Of a stretch of 64,000 nucleotides of DNA, positions 36,305-47,600 are shown piece after piece. This DNA comes from Bilabrum cf. latius (Eukaryota > Bigyra: Bicosoecida > Bigyra > Bicosoecida), in contig OZ237750.1 of NCBI GenBank assembly GCA_965178125.1, positions 620,001 to 684,000 of the forward strand, in the 5' to 3' direction. Position 1 is the stretch's first letter; each line of letters begins with the position of its first letter. Below the pieces are notes generated by a model. It was not told the origin of the DNA. It saw nothing but the letters and a program-made list of their open reading frames with translations, and searched no databases. The translations under genes were made by a program, and so were the position numbers.

Positions 36305-39300
36305 ATGTCTGCCACAGGGGACGATAATGAAATAGAATTGCTAAGGTAGGAGGTGGCGCAGAAAGACGATGAGAGGCGGCAGTGCGAGGCCATGCTGGCC
36401 GATTTGGAGAAGCGGTTGACTGCGGTAATGGATGATTTGAACGACTCCAAAGCGTCGCAAGAGGATCTTAGCAGCCGTCTCGAGACTGAGAGTGAGACAC
36501 CGGTATGCTAGCAGTTTCACGCACACTTCTCCGTTGCCCGATCGCGCACGATCCAAGTAGTGCCGCGCACAGCCCCATCAACGACCTAGCAAACGTTTTT
36601 AGTGTTGTGTGCGCAGAAAAGCGGAATGTGCAACTCGAGGACGATCTCGCAAAGCAGAAGGGCGCGTCCGAGCGGCTCTAGACGCTGCGCTAGCAGCTGG
36701 ACAGCATGCGGCAGCTAGCGGACGGCGAGAAAGAGGCCGCCCTTAGGAGAGCAGACCAGCTGTAGGCTCAGCTTGATGAGATGCACGCGAGCCAGAAGCG
36801 CCGTTCGGAGCAGCTGGCAGAGGAGCAGGATCGAGCAGCCAAGGCGGAGGAGGCCGCGAGCGCCGCCCGCGCCGAGCTGCTGCCGCTGCGGCACGAGAAG
36901 TCCAGCCTCTCGGACGAGCGAGACATGCTTAAGGGTCAGATCGAGCGCAGAGACGAGCAGCTGAGACAGGCCACGGAAGAAGCAGAGGCAGCCAAGTCGG
37001 CACTCAGCACCGCAAGGGGCCAGCTCAGCGCCCTCCAGGCCAGGCTCCAGCGGCAGGAGACCTCCTCAGAGGAAGAGCTGCGCAAGGCGAGGAGCGCGCT
37101 GCAGCAGGCCCGGGAGGAGGCGGACGAGGCCCGCAGGAGGTAGGAGGAGGACACGAGGGCGAGGGCGGAGGCAGAGTCGAGGGCGCGCACGCAGAGCAAG
37201 GCCACCGAGCAGCTGCTCCGGCAGCAGGACGACTCGTCGAGGCAGCTGCAGCGACAGGTGGAGCAGCTGGAGGCGCAGCTGGCCGACGCCAGGGGTGACG
37301 CGGCCGACGGCCGCAGGAAGCTGCTCGGGCAGCTGCAGGCAGCCAAGGCCGCGTTGGCTGGAGGCAGGAAGCAAGCCGAGGAGGAGGTCGCAAGGCTCCG
37401 GCAGCAGCTGGGAGAGGCCAAGGCATCGCTCGCCGCGGCACTGCAGGCCCAGGGCGACAGCATCGCAGCGGCCCGGGCGGTGGCACCCGGCGGGGACGCA
37501 GGGGACGGCGGCCAGCTGGCCATGGTGGCTGCGAATGGCGGCGAACCGGGCGAGGACGAAGAAGGAGGGGCCTCTGCAGCCGCGGCATCATCATCGTCGT
37601 AGACCTCCGGCTCCTCCTAGTCGGCGCTCGCGGGGCGCCTCATGCAGAAGGAGCGTGAGCTTCAGAGCGCCCGCGCCGAGGCCTCCCGCCTCACGGCGTA
37701 CCTGGGCCGCGTCACCGAGAAGGTCGAGCAGACCGCTCCGGTGATCACGCGGCTGAGGGCAGAGCACGGGCGTGCCACCAGGGCGCAGGAGACGCTGGCG
37801 GCTAGGCTGGAGGAGGCGCTGCGGGAGTCTGACGGTGCCAGGGGCCGAGAGGCCGAGGCAAAGGCTGCCGCGGAGAGTCTCCGGCAGCGGCTGTCGTCAG
37901 TGGCGCAGGATGCTAGCGACTAGGCGAGGCAGGTGCAGGCACTCATTTGGAAGGTGCAGCAGCTGCAGGGGCGCGCGGGCAAGGGGCCCTCATCGGGAGG
38001 CGGGTCCATCTCTGGGTCACAGCTCGGCGGCAGCGGGATCTCGCTTGCCCTGCCAGGCCTGGCATCGGCCCCGGGGCCCCACGAGCTCGTCGCGAGGACG
38101 CCCGCCACGGTCCTGGCACAGGCCGCGCGGCGCGCAGAGGAGAGCGAAGCCCCCAAGACGTCTCGGAGCATCTCGGAGCACCTCGTGTCCTTCGACGATC
38201 TCGATGCGCTCCGAGAGAAGCACAGGCAGCTGCTGCGTGTGGTGCGCGTGCTCGCCGAGCAGCGCGCCAAGGAGGTGCGCGCGACCTCGTCCGTCGCTGG
38301 CGGCGCAGGATCGTCCCAGCTGCTGGGAGGCGAGGCCGGCGTGGTGGCGCAGCTGGACCCGCGGGCGCAGCAGGCCCTGCGGCAGGCCGCGCAGAAGCTG
38401 GCCGCGCTGCAGTCCGAGCGCGAGAAGCAGCAGCGATTCCTGGCTGGGATCGTGCAGCAGCGAGACATGTACAGGGCACTCGCCAAATCAGAGGGCAAGT
38501 CCATCGGAGCCCACGCGGGGGCCGGTGCCGCAAAGTCCTCCCAGGACGCTGACGCCGGGGCGCTGCTCGCGGGCGGTTACGACGCTGCCCACTGGAAGCG
38601 CGAGAGCGAGGCACTCCGCGCGCGGCTCGACCAGGAAAGGGCATCGGCGCAGCAGGCCCTGGACGGAGCGGAGAGGGAGGCGGAGCAGGCCCGGGCCCGG
38701 CTCGTGACCGCGCAGGAGGAGTGCAAGTTCCAGCGCGACGCCGTGCGCAAGCTCAAGGCGGAGATCGACGAGCTGCAGTCGCAGCTGCGATCGGAGCGGA
38801 GGCGCCTCAGCGAGGCCCAGGCCAGGACGGGCGAGCAGGAGGAGAGGCTGGCCGTCAAGGACCAGGCCATCGCCCGCATGACCGGCGAGGTGGCCAACGA
38901 GAAGGCCCGCGCCAGGCGGTTCCAGGGCGAGGCGGAGCTGCTGCGTGCCGCCGAGGAGCGGCTCCGGGTCGAGCTCAAGAGCGTGAGCGAGGAGCGCGCC
39001 AAGCAGGAGAGGCTCGCGGACCAGCTGCGGAGGCTGGAGGAGGGTCTGCAGGCGAGGCAGGAGGGGTCTCGCAAGGCCGCAGACGAGGAAAGGTCCCGGC
39101 TGGCGCAGGACCTGCGGAGGGCCCAGGCGGAGGCGGACCGCCTTCGTCAGGAAAAGTCAGACGACGCGAAGGTGCATGCCAAGGAGCTCCAGGAGGCTGC
39201 CGCGAGGAGCGCAGAGGCAGCCGAGGCGCTGCAGAGGGCCAGGGACGCGGCTTCCTCTGCCAAGACCGAGGCTGCTCAGCATGAGGCGAGGGCGGGGCAG

Positions 39301-42300
39301 CTGCAGAAGCAGGTCGATTCGCTGATCAGCAAGCTCGAGGGCAGAGCCGCCACCGCCGCTGCTGCGTCCGGTGGCAGCGGCAGCCGTGGAAGCGGCAGCG
39401 CCGCCGATGGAACTGGCGCCGCGGGCGAGGGCGAGGGCGACGACGCCGGCTTGCAGGTGGCCGAGCTCCGGTCGGAGCTGGAGTCCCAGCGCGAGGCGCT
39501 GGAGGACGCCAAGCGGCACGCGGACGACTTCAAGGCCCTGGCAGAGGACGCCGAGCGGAGGGCGACCGAAGCGGCAGAGGCTGCCGATGCCGCCATCAAG
39601 GAGAGGGACGCGGCCCGGGAGCAGGCGGACAGGCAGAAGACCAAGCGTCTCGAGGCGGAGACCAACCTACGGCAGGAGATCGCCCGCGTGGAGGAAGAGG
39701 CCAAGGCGGCTGCAGAGGCGGCGAGCAAGCGCGAGGCGGACGTCAAGGCGCAGCTCAAGGCCACGCTAGATGACCTGGCTGCCACCAAGGCCCGCGTGGA
39801 GTCCGTGGATGCCATGGAGCAGACGCTCAAGTCGCAGCTGGAGGCCATGGAGCGGTCGAGGGACGAGGCGCGGGAGGCTTACGACAGCGTGGTGCAGATG
39901 CAGGCAAAGGACAACAAGCGGCTGCGTGAGGCCACCGAGGAAGCAAGGCAGAGCCGGGGCAAGAAGGACGAGGCCCAGGCCCGTGCCAACCGCCTGGAGC
40001 AGGAGCTGCGATCGCACAGGGAACAAGCCGAGGCGCGGGAGCTGGCCCTCCGGAAGGAGCGCGACGAGCTGCTGGCCAGGGCCAACGCCGAGAAGGAGAC
40101 GAGGGCGGGCATGCAGGAGCAGATGCAGAGCCTCGAGGCAGTCCTGCGCACGGCCCAGCGGCGCGCCGAGCAGCTCGAGGACCAGGTGGCCAGGGCCAGG
40201 GAGGATGGTGGGGCGGTGGGCGAGGGGGGGGAAGGGGGTGGTGCCGCCGAGGCGGGCGGAGCGGACTCGGCCGCGGAAGAGCTCCAGGCCCTCCGCACGG
40301 CGGACGCGCAGCTGCGGGAGCTGGTGGCGCACCTGCGCCGGGAGGTGGCGCTCGCGGACTCCAAGGTGGAGCTGGCCACCCAGCGCGCGCAGGCAGCCGA
40401 GGCGGCGACGGCCGTGGCGGAGCGCCGCGCGGAGCAGGCTCGTCTGGACGTACGGTCGCTGCAGGAGCGGCTTGACGGCGGCGAGGGCGGCAGCGGCAGC
40501 GGCGGGCTCAGCGCCCAGGAGGCCGCAGACCTCCGTCGCAAGGTGGACGAGCTGCAGATGTCCCGCGAGAGCAACGCAGTGCTGCGGGCGCAGAAGGACG
40601 AGGCTGTGCTGCGGGCCGAGCAGGCCGAGACCCAGGTGAAGGAGCTGCGGGACGAGGCCGAGCCCGCTGCGGAGAGGCTGCGTGCTCTGGAGGCGGAGAG
40701 GGCGGAGTGGGACTCCGAGAGGGCTTCCCTCGAGAAGCAGGCGACCAGGTGGCAGGAGCGGTTCCAGGGCCTGCTGGCCAGGCACGGCGAGGTGGACAAG
40801 GAGGAGTACGATGCGGTGCGCAAGGAGGTGGACGAGGCCAAGGCCGCACTGGATGCCTCAAGCAAGCGCGAGGAGGACCTGCAGGCCTCGCTGGAGGCGG
40901 CCAGGCGAGAGGCCAAGGAGGCGGCCCAGCGCGCGGACGCTCTCGAGGAGGCGCAGCAGAGCCTTGACCAGCGCATCTCGAAGGCGAGGCAGGTCGTCAA
41001 GAACCTCCGCGACAAGAACCGCGAGCAGGAGAAGGCGCTGCAGGAGGCCAGGCAGCAGCAAGAGGCAGCGGAGAAGGCGCGCGACGATGCCGTGGCCCAG
41101 GCCGCAGATGCCGGCAGCGGAGGCGGCGGCAGCGGTGGCAGCGACGGCGTGCAGCCCCGGCAGCTCAAGCTGGCCCGGAAACGGTTGCAAGACACGCAGA
41201 AGCGAGCCAGCAAGGCCGAGGAGCGAGCCTCCGCGGCTGCCAAGGAGCTCACCGAGTGCCGCGCTCGCGAGGCCGCCCTTCGAGCTGCGCTTGAGCGCAT
41301 GGAGAAGGCCAACGAGGGCCTTCTCGCCCTGTGCGCAGAGCAGAAGGACGAGCTCGCCGTGGTGGACACCGAGGCACAGAGCCTGCGGCAGCGGGCCGCT
41401 CGCCTGCTCAAGCGAAGCACGGACGGTGGGATGGAAGCTGTGGATGAGGAAGAGGGAGACGATGAGGAAGAGGCGGAGGACCTGGTGGAGGGTAGCGAGC
41501 CGTTGGACGGGGACGGGGACGGGGATGCTAGCCGCCTGTCTGCCTCTCCTGTGGAGTCGGAGGGTGACGGTGGCTTTGGAGCGTTCGAGTCGGGCAAGCT
41601 GCAGCAAGGCGGTCTGGAGTTCGGCGGCGAGGGCGAGGGCCTGCCCGTGCCCTCAGAGGAGGACGGCGGGGGCGCAGGAGGCGACGGCGGCGAAGTGGAC
41701 GGCTGGGGGCTGTCGGGGCAGGATGGGGAGGGCGGCGACGAGAACCAGGACCACGACGAGGAGGACGAGGGCGATGACTAGGATGAGGATGAGGATGAGG
41801 GTGATGCTGGAGAAAGCGGAGGAGGAGACGTGATGGAGGGGTGGGCCGTGGATCGCCAGGAGAGCGCAAAGTCCGAGGACTTGGAGGCCATCGAAAAAGA
41901 GGCCGCAAAGCAGCAGCTGCTGCGAGACCTGCTCAACGCGGCAGCTAAGCCTGACTAGGGCCAGAGCGGAGCCTCGCCTGACATCCAGGCAGTGCAGGAT
42001 CGCAAGGAGCGCCGCAGGATGCGCGAAGCGCTGCGGAAGGACGTGTTTGCCCAGCACGGGGGACAGGACGACGATGCTCTAGCCACAGCATCGTCCTCAA
42101 GCTCATCCGCGGCGGCAGCCTCCGCTGATGACGGCGCAGCATAGGGCCAGGATGGAGATGAGTTCGGGTTCGGAAGCGGAAGCGGGGGCGAGGATGGGGG
42201 CGACGGCTTTGGCGGAGACGGAGCTGCCGGCTCTGGTTCGAAAGATGCTTCGGACGGAGAGGGAGAGGGAGAGGGAGAGGGAGGGGATGATGATGATGAC

Positions 42301-42852
42301 GACGACGTGTTCGGAGATGGTGATGGAGGGGAGGGCAATGAGTTTGGCTTCGGATCCGGCGAAGGTGATGCGGGCGTGGAGGGGGATGATGGCGATGACA
42401 ATGGCGAGGGCGAGGACGAAGACGACGAGGACGAAGATGAAGATGAAGTTGAGCTTGCGCGGGCAGCAGCTGCTGCCGCTGCCATTGGTAGAAAGCGACG
42501 CAGGGCTCAGATGTCCTCGTCGGCGGGTGACGAAGATGCAGGGCGCAGCCAGAGTGGTGCAGGTGACGACGAGGACGAGGACGGCAAGGGCGGTGGCGAT
42601 GAGGAGGACGATGACGGAGGCGAGCGCGAGTCCAAGGTCAGGCGCGTACAGCCGGCCTCTGGCGGTGCGGCTGCAGACCCTCTTTTTTCGGCGCTGGCCG
42701 CCTCCTCTGGCGTGGGTGGAGGTGATAGCACCAAGGAATCCGGCAGCGGGAAAGGGGCAGGCGAAGGTGCAGCCGGCAAGGGCGGCCGTGGCGGTGCAGC
42801 GAAGAGGGGTGGCCGATAGCGGAGGAGCCGCATCAAGCGGCCGACTCTTTGA
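36305..42852 (+). CDS. TPR: nuclear pore basket protein TPR (Mlp/NUA homologue)
   Basis: Large coiled-coil scaffold of the nuclear basket, for mRNA surveillance and NPC organisation. Exon 1 is 36305-36491 and exon 2 is 36617-42852. The 125-bp intron is in phase 1 (SSRLETE/K/KRNVQLEDD). 2,140 residues, close to animal TPR. Identity rests on the conserved TPR core: VTEKVEQTAPVITRLRAEHG, SEHLVSFDDLDALREKHRQL and FLAGIVQQRDMYRAL, embedded in about 1,600 residues of heptad coiled coil. The C-terminus is acidic (many Asp/Glu/Gly) and ends in a basic patch, RGGRxRRSRIKRPTL. In-frame TAGs: 36347, 36679, 36691, 36763, 37141, 37600, 37618, 37921, 41779, 41956, 42142, 42817. Contexts such as ELLRxEVAQKDDE, ERLxTLRxQLDSM and DQLxAQLDEM are coiled-coil positions where Gln is natural. 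No TAG occurs in the 1,285 codons between 37924 and 41778. TGA stop. Confidence 0.88.
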
Positions 42853-43003
42853 AATAGTTTCGTCGTCGAAACCCAGTAATGGGAGCACAGCGATGTCTAG
42901 TTTTGTTTTCGTTCAACACTTTGTCAATCGCGTCAGACGGTATCCGGATTCCGGAGCAACAACTTGAATATGAATCCCTGCACTATTTCGATTGTTTTCA
43001 GAA

Positions 43004-44239
43004 ATGATGCGAATTTGTATCGGCAGCGTACTTCTGTTTGCGCTTGCTCGGGCATGCAGCTCCGACCTCGACTGCAACCTGAACGGCCTGTGCGTGAATC
43101 AGCAGTGCAAGTGCGACAGCCCGTGGAACGGGGCTAGCTGCGAAGCAATGACCTTCAAGCCCATAAGCTTCCCTCAGGGTTACGGGATGTCTCCAAACAC
43201 TACGACTTGGGGGGGCAATGTCCTGCAGGATGACTCGGGAACGTGGCATTTGCTGGTCTCTCGAATGACCAACGAGTGCCCGTTGAAGGATTGGACAGTC
43301 AACAGCAGGATCGACCACGTAGGGCATTGTACACTTCATGCATCTATGTTTTTATTATATTTTCAGAAGCAGGACTAGTGATGCACTAGCCATCAATCCA
43401 CGCCAACATCGCAGGCCACAAGCAAGTCAATCGAAGGCCCGTACGAGTTCCAGGACGTAGCCATCAACACATGGTCTCACAATTCAGCCCCTGTGAAGCT
43501 GAAGGACGGCACATACGCCATTTTCCACATCGGCCACGGGACCGGGGCGCCGGACGGTGGTCACAACTGCACGGAAGCTGTCTCAATCGACGGCGGCTCG
43601 CCAGGCCCAATCGAACGAGAATACGCGAACGCAACCGCCGCGTAGCAGAAGTCCTCTGGGGGATCTACCATACACACATCTCCGTCTCTCAACGGCCCAT
43701 GGGAGCCGCTCATCCCCAACTACCTGGGCGGGTGCAACAACCCGGCCCCCTGGGTGCACCCTGACAACGGGACGGTCTACATTGTGTGCGGCAGCTCGCT
43801 CCTTCGCACGGAGGACATCCGGGGGAACTGGACCGAAGTGGCCAAGATCTCCCACAGCGGGGGCCCGAGCGGGGGCTACGAAGACCCGTTCGTGTACACG
43901 GACCACAGGGGCCGCTGGCACGTCCTCTACCACGTCTACACCATGCAGCCGGCCCACACCTGCGTCAACACCACGGTGTCCGCTCACATCTTCTCCGAGG
44001 ATGGGTACACGTGGCACACCACCCCCACGCAGCCGTACACCTCCCAGCTGCAGCTGCAATCCGGAGCCACGATCACGGTTGCAACCAGGGAGAGGCCGAA
44101 GCTGGTCTTCAACGCCTCGGGCATCCCCACGCACCTCGTCAACGGAGTCTGCGGCGCGGCGGTGTGCGCACCAACACACTGCAGCGCCTGCAAGCAGACT
44201 TTCTGGGATTACACGCTGGTGGCTCCGCTGGCTGTTTGA
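43004..44239 (+). CDS. secreted EGF-like plus GH43-like beta-propeller protein
   Basis: Probable extracellular carbohydrate-active protein. Exon 1 is 43004-43318 and exon 2 is 43415-44239 (96-bp intron, phase 0: NSRIDH/ATSKSIEGPYEF). Signal peptide MMRICIGSVLLFALARA, then one EGF-like module (CSSDLDCNLNGLCVNQQCKC). Five-bladed-propeller glycosidase-like blades follow: GNVLQDDSGTWHLLVSRMTN, GPYEFQDVAINTWSHNSAPV, KLKDGTYAIFHIGHG, NNPAPWVHPDNGTVYIVCGS, GGYEDPFVYTDHRGRWHVLY and HIFSEDGYTW. One in-frame TAG at 43643-43645 (NATAAxQKSSGG). 379 residues, TGA stop. The blade pattern resembles GH43/GH32-type folds, but catalytic residues are not assigned and the enzyme activity is uncertain. Confidence 0.78.
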
Positions 44240-44639
44240 CGAGGAAGAGGGTGGGCTGCGGTGGCGGGCCATTCTTGAGACGGAGGATGCACCTCGTGGT
44301 GCTTTATTGAGCTTGTTGCGCAGTCCGCGTATACACGCGTTGCGAATTGGTTCACGGCAAATGAACACACACCTTATCGATTTGCACTGCCACCGCAAGC
44401 CGCAGTTGCCAGCGGGCCGGGCTGCACCCCTCCAGTACAGAATAATCTACGTTTCACACATCAGTTGTTAACATCAGTCAATGGACACACGCCCCCTTCC
44501 GCAGGGCTTCGCCCCCCTTCTCCTTCATCCTCCCCCAGCTGGTGGGACTTCGCGCGGCAATCCCACACAGTACCTACCACAAAGCCCCAAACCGCACTCG
44601 CATCCCTCCGCAGCAGCGAGCAAGCCCAGTGCGGGTCCA
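44240..44639. other. convergent 3' intergenic region
   Basis: 400 bp between the stops of the GH43-like gene (+) and the giant membrane-protein gene (-). No gene, RNA or repeat recognised. Plus-strand open frames starting here run antisense into the giant gene. Confidence 0.35.
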
Positions 44640-47600
44640 TCACTGTCCTCCGCTAAACGGAGCGAACGCGGCAGTCACCGCATCGTTCGCTCCCTCCTCC
44701 CCAGAATCATTGTCCTGCCCATCCTCCAACTCCTGCTCGAACTAAGCAGCCAGGGCATCCAGGGCCGCGGTGCTTCCGCGGGTCCCCGCAGTCGTGCCCT
44801 CCACGGAGGCGCGCCTCCCGCCGCGGCGGCCCGCCGCACCGTCCTGCTGCACAGACACATCGTCCACGTCCGCGCCGTCCACCTGCGCCGGGCTGCCGTG
44901 CCTTTGGGCAGACGAGGACACCCGCACCCGCTTGGGCTGCAGCGCGGTGCTGCCCTGCGAGCTGCGCCGCGAGCCGCCCTCGGCCGAGCCGACGCGATCC
45001 GCCATCCTGACCTCGTCGATCCCCGTGCCAGCGGCCAAGGACGGGTCCTCAACCCCGTCGTGCACCCCGCCCACATCCTCGTTGGAGGCGCTCCCGCTGG
45101 GCACGATCTTGGCGAGGTTGCTGGTCCCGTAGGCGCCTCCGGCTGGGCTGCCCACCAGCCCGGTGGCATCGTCCAGACTGCCCCCGGTCGGTGCGGCGGC
45201 ACCGGCAGTCACGCCATCGAATTCTTCACCGCCCTCCTTGCTGTCCTCCGGAGGGGTGCTGCGGCCCGCCTCTGCGCCCACGGTGGGCGAGTCCGAGGCC
45301 TCCGTCTCGTCCTCCAGACCCTCCTGCACCGCAACCACGACGAAGTACGCCGCCACGGCGATGAGACCAGCCACCACGAGGCCGCCCACTGCGATGCCGG
45401 CGATGGCACCGCCGGACAGGCCCGAGGGACCGTCATCGCCGCGACCGTCTCCGCCACCGCCGCCACCGTTGTTGTCGTCGTCAGCACCGGGGCCCGGGCT
45501 GGGCGAGGCGGCGGGCGCGCCGATCCACGGGGCAGGGAGTGCCCTCTGCACCGCGTTCACTCGCATCAGCTGCACGAACAGCACGCTTCCGTCCGAGCAG
45601 CCGGTGGCCGTCACGGTGCCGGTGGAGTGGTCGTAGGACCTCCAGGCCTCCTGCCCGTCGGTGCCCGCGCTGCCGCACGCGTCCGACCCGGTCGACCCGG
45701 CACCCGCCACCGCCAGCGCGGCGTACTCGTAGGAAGAGTTCAGCCTGGCGGCCATGGTCGTTGGCAGCCTCACCGACACGCTCGACGTGCGCCCAGACGT
45801 CCTGCTGCCCACCGTCACCGCCACGGGCAGGCAGTCCACCACCTCGTCCGCGCTGCCGCTCGTCTCGGGCTTGCCAGAGGCCACTCGGGCCGCCGAGGCA
45901 GAGGCGCACGCGGACGACGCCACGCCGCTCTGGCCCGCCGACACGCGCACGCCCGACGCGCGCCAGCCAGCCGCGGGCCTGGTCACCTGCACGCGGAACG
46001 GATCCGCAGACGACTGCGCGCGCCTCACCAGCAGCAGCGCCCTGGCGGCTCCACCGGCGGCGGCTGCGGGCCCCGCCAGCTCCTCCTGCTGCTCCGCGGT
46101 GGCGCCGTACGTGGCCTCCCTGGTGACCGACAGGAGATCCTCGTCACCCGCAGAGTCTAGGCCCTCGGGGTCGGGGACCACCACGTCGCTGCACGTGGCG
46201 CCCTCGTAGCCGTCGTCGCACACGCACTGCGCCTCGCCCGACGTGGACTGCACCAGCGAGCTGGCTCCCGCAGACTCGGCCGTCTGCGACACGGCCTCGG
46301 CGCAGATGGTGCCGTGCCAGTTGCACGCCGCCCGGCAGTGCGTGGAGCAGTCCGGCCCGCCCCATCCGTGCACGCACCTGCACTGCAGCGCCTCGGCGAA
46401 GGCGGCCCTGTCCGTGGCGGCCACCTGCCCCGTCGCGGTGGAGCCGCTGCCGTCGCCGCCCGGCCCGGCGGCCGCCACAGCGCCCTCGCTCACGTCGGCT
46501 GAGCCCGCGAGCCACTCGTTCACGAAGCCGCTCACGGCCTCTGGCAGCGCGCCCATCTCGGCCTGCGTGGCAAGCACGGCTCCTGGGTTCTGGCCCGTGC
46601 CCGGCAGGAAGGGCTCCGGCCTCCAGGCCATGGACTTGCCGTCCGACGTGCGCTGCAGTACGCTCGAGGGCAGCCCGTGCACGCACGTGAACTGGTCGCA
46701 GCGCTCGCCCGCCCAGAACGGATCGCACTCGCACGCCACCTCGCCGTCCTCCCCGGTCACCTGCACGCCAAAGTAGCACGCGTCGCTGCCGCGGCCCACG
46801 TACGTCCCGCAGTCCTCGCCGGTCCAGCCCTCCTCGCACGCGCACTCGAAGCTCTCCACCCCGGTGAGCACGCCGTCGTTCTCGGGGTCCACCAGCACCG
46901 TGGTGGTGGTTGCCTCGCCATGGAAGCACCGGATCGGCTCCGGGAAGGGCGTGCTGCAGTCGGCCCCGCTCCAGCCCGGCATGCAGCTGCACATCTCGCC
47001 CACCACCGTGCCGAACACGCAGGGCACCCGCACGTCGCACGACTGCCCGTCGGAGCCGCCCCACCCGGCGGCGCACTTGCAGATCACCGAGCCGTCCTGC
47101 CTCGTGCCCTCCACGTACGCGTTCTCGCCGCACACGCTCTCCTCGCACCTGTCACCGGTCCAGCGCAGGGGATCGAAGCAGTCGCACTTGCTGCTGTCCT
47201 GCGCGTTGCACATCCCGCGGCCGTGGCAGTAGTCCCTGCACAGGTGCTCGCACCGGGGCCCGCGGCGCCACGTCGGGTCCGTGCACACGCACTGCCCGTC
47301 CACGATGCTCCCGTGAAGGCCGCAGTCGGGCAGCGAGGGCGAGCCGAAGCGGCCCAGCACCGCCTCGGGCCCGCTCTCCGCCATGAGCCGAAGCAGAGAC
47401 GCGGTCTCTGCAGGCACGCCGTCCTTCCCTGCCATCTCCAGCAGGTACTCCTCGTAGGACTCGTAGCCATCGGGCAGGCCGGCCCCGCCCTCGGGCAGCG
47501 GCGGCAGCTCCACGCCCTCCTGCAGCATGCGCTGGCGCCAGCCCTCGTGCCCGCCGGCCTCCGCGGCCTCCTGCCTCAGGCGCCTCGAGCCGGAGGGCAG

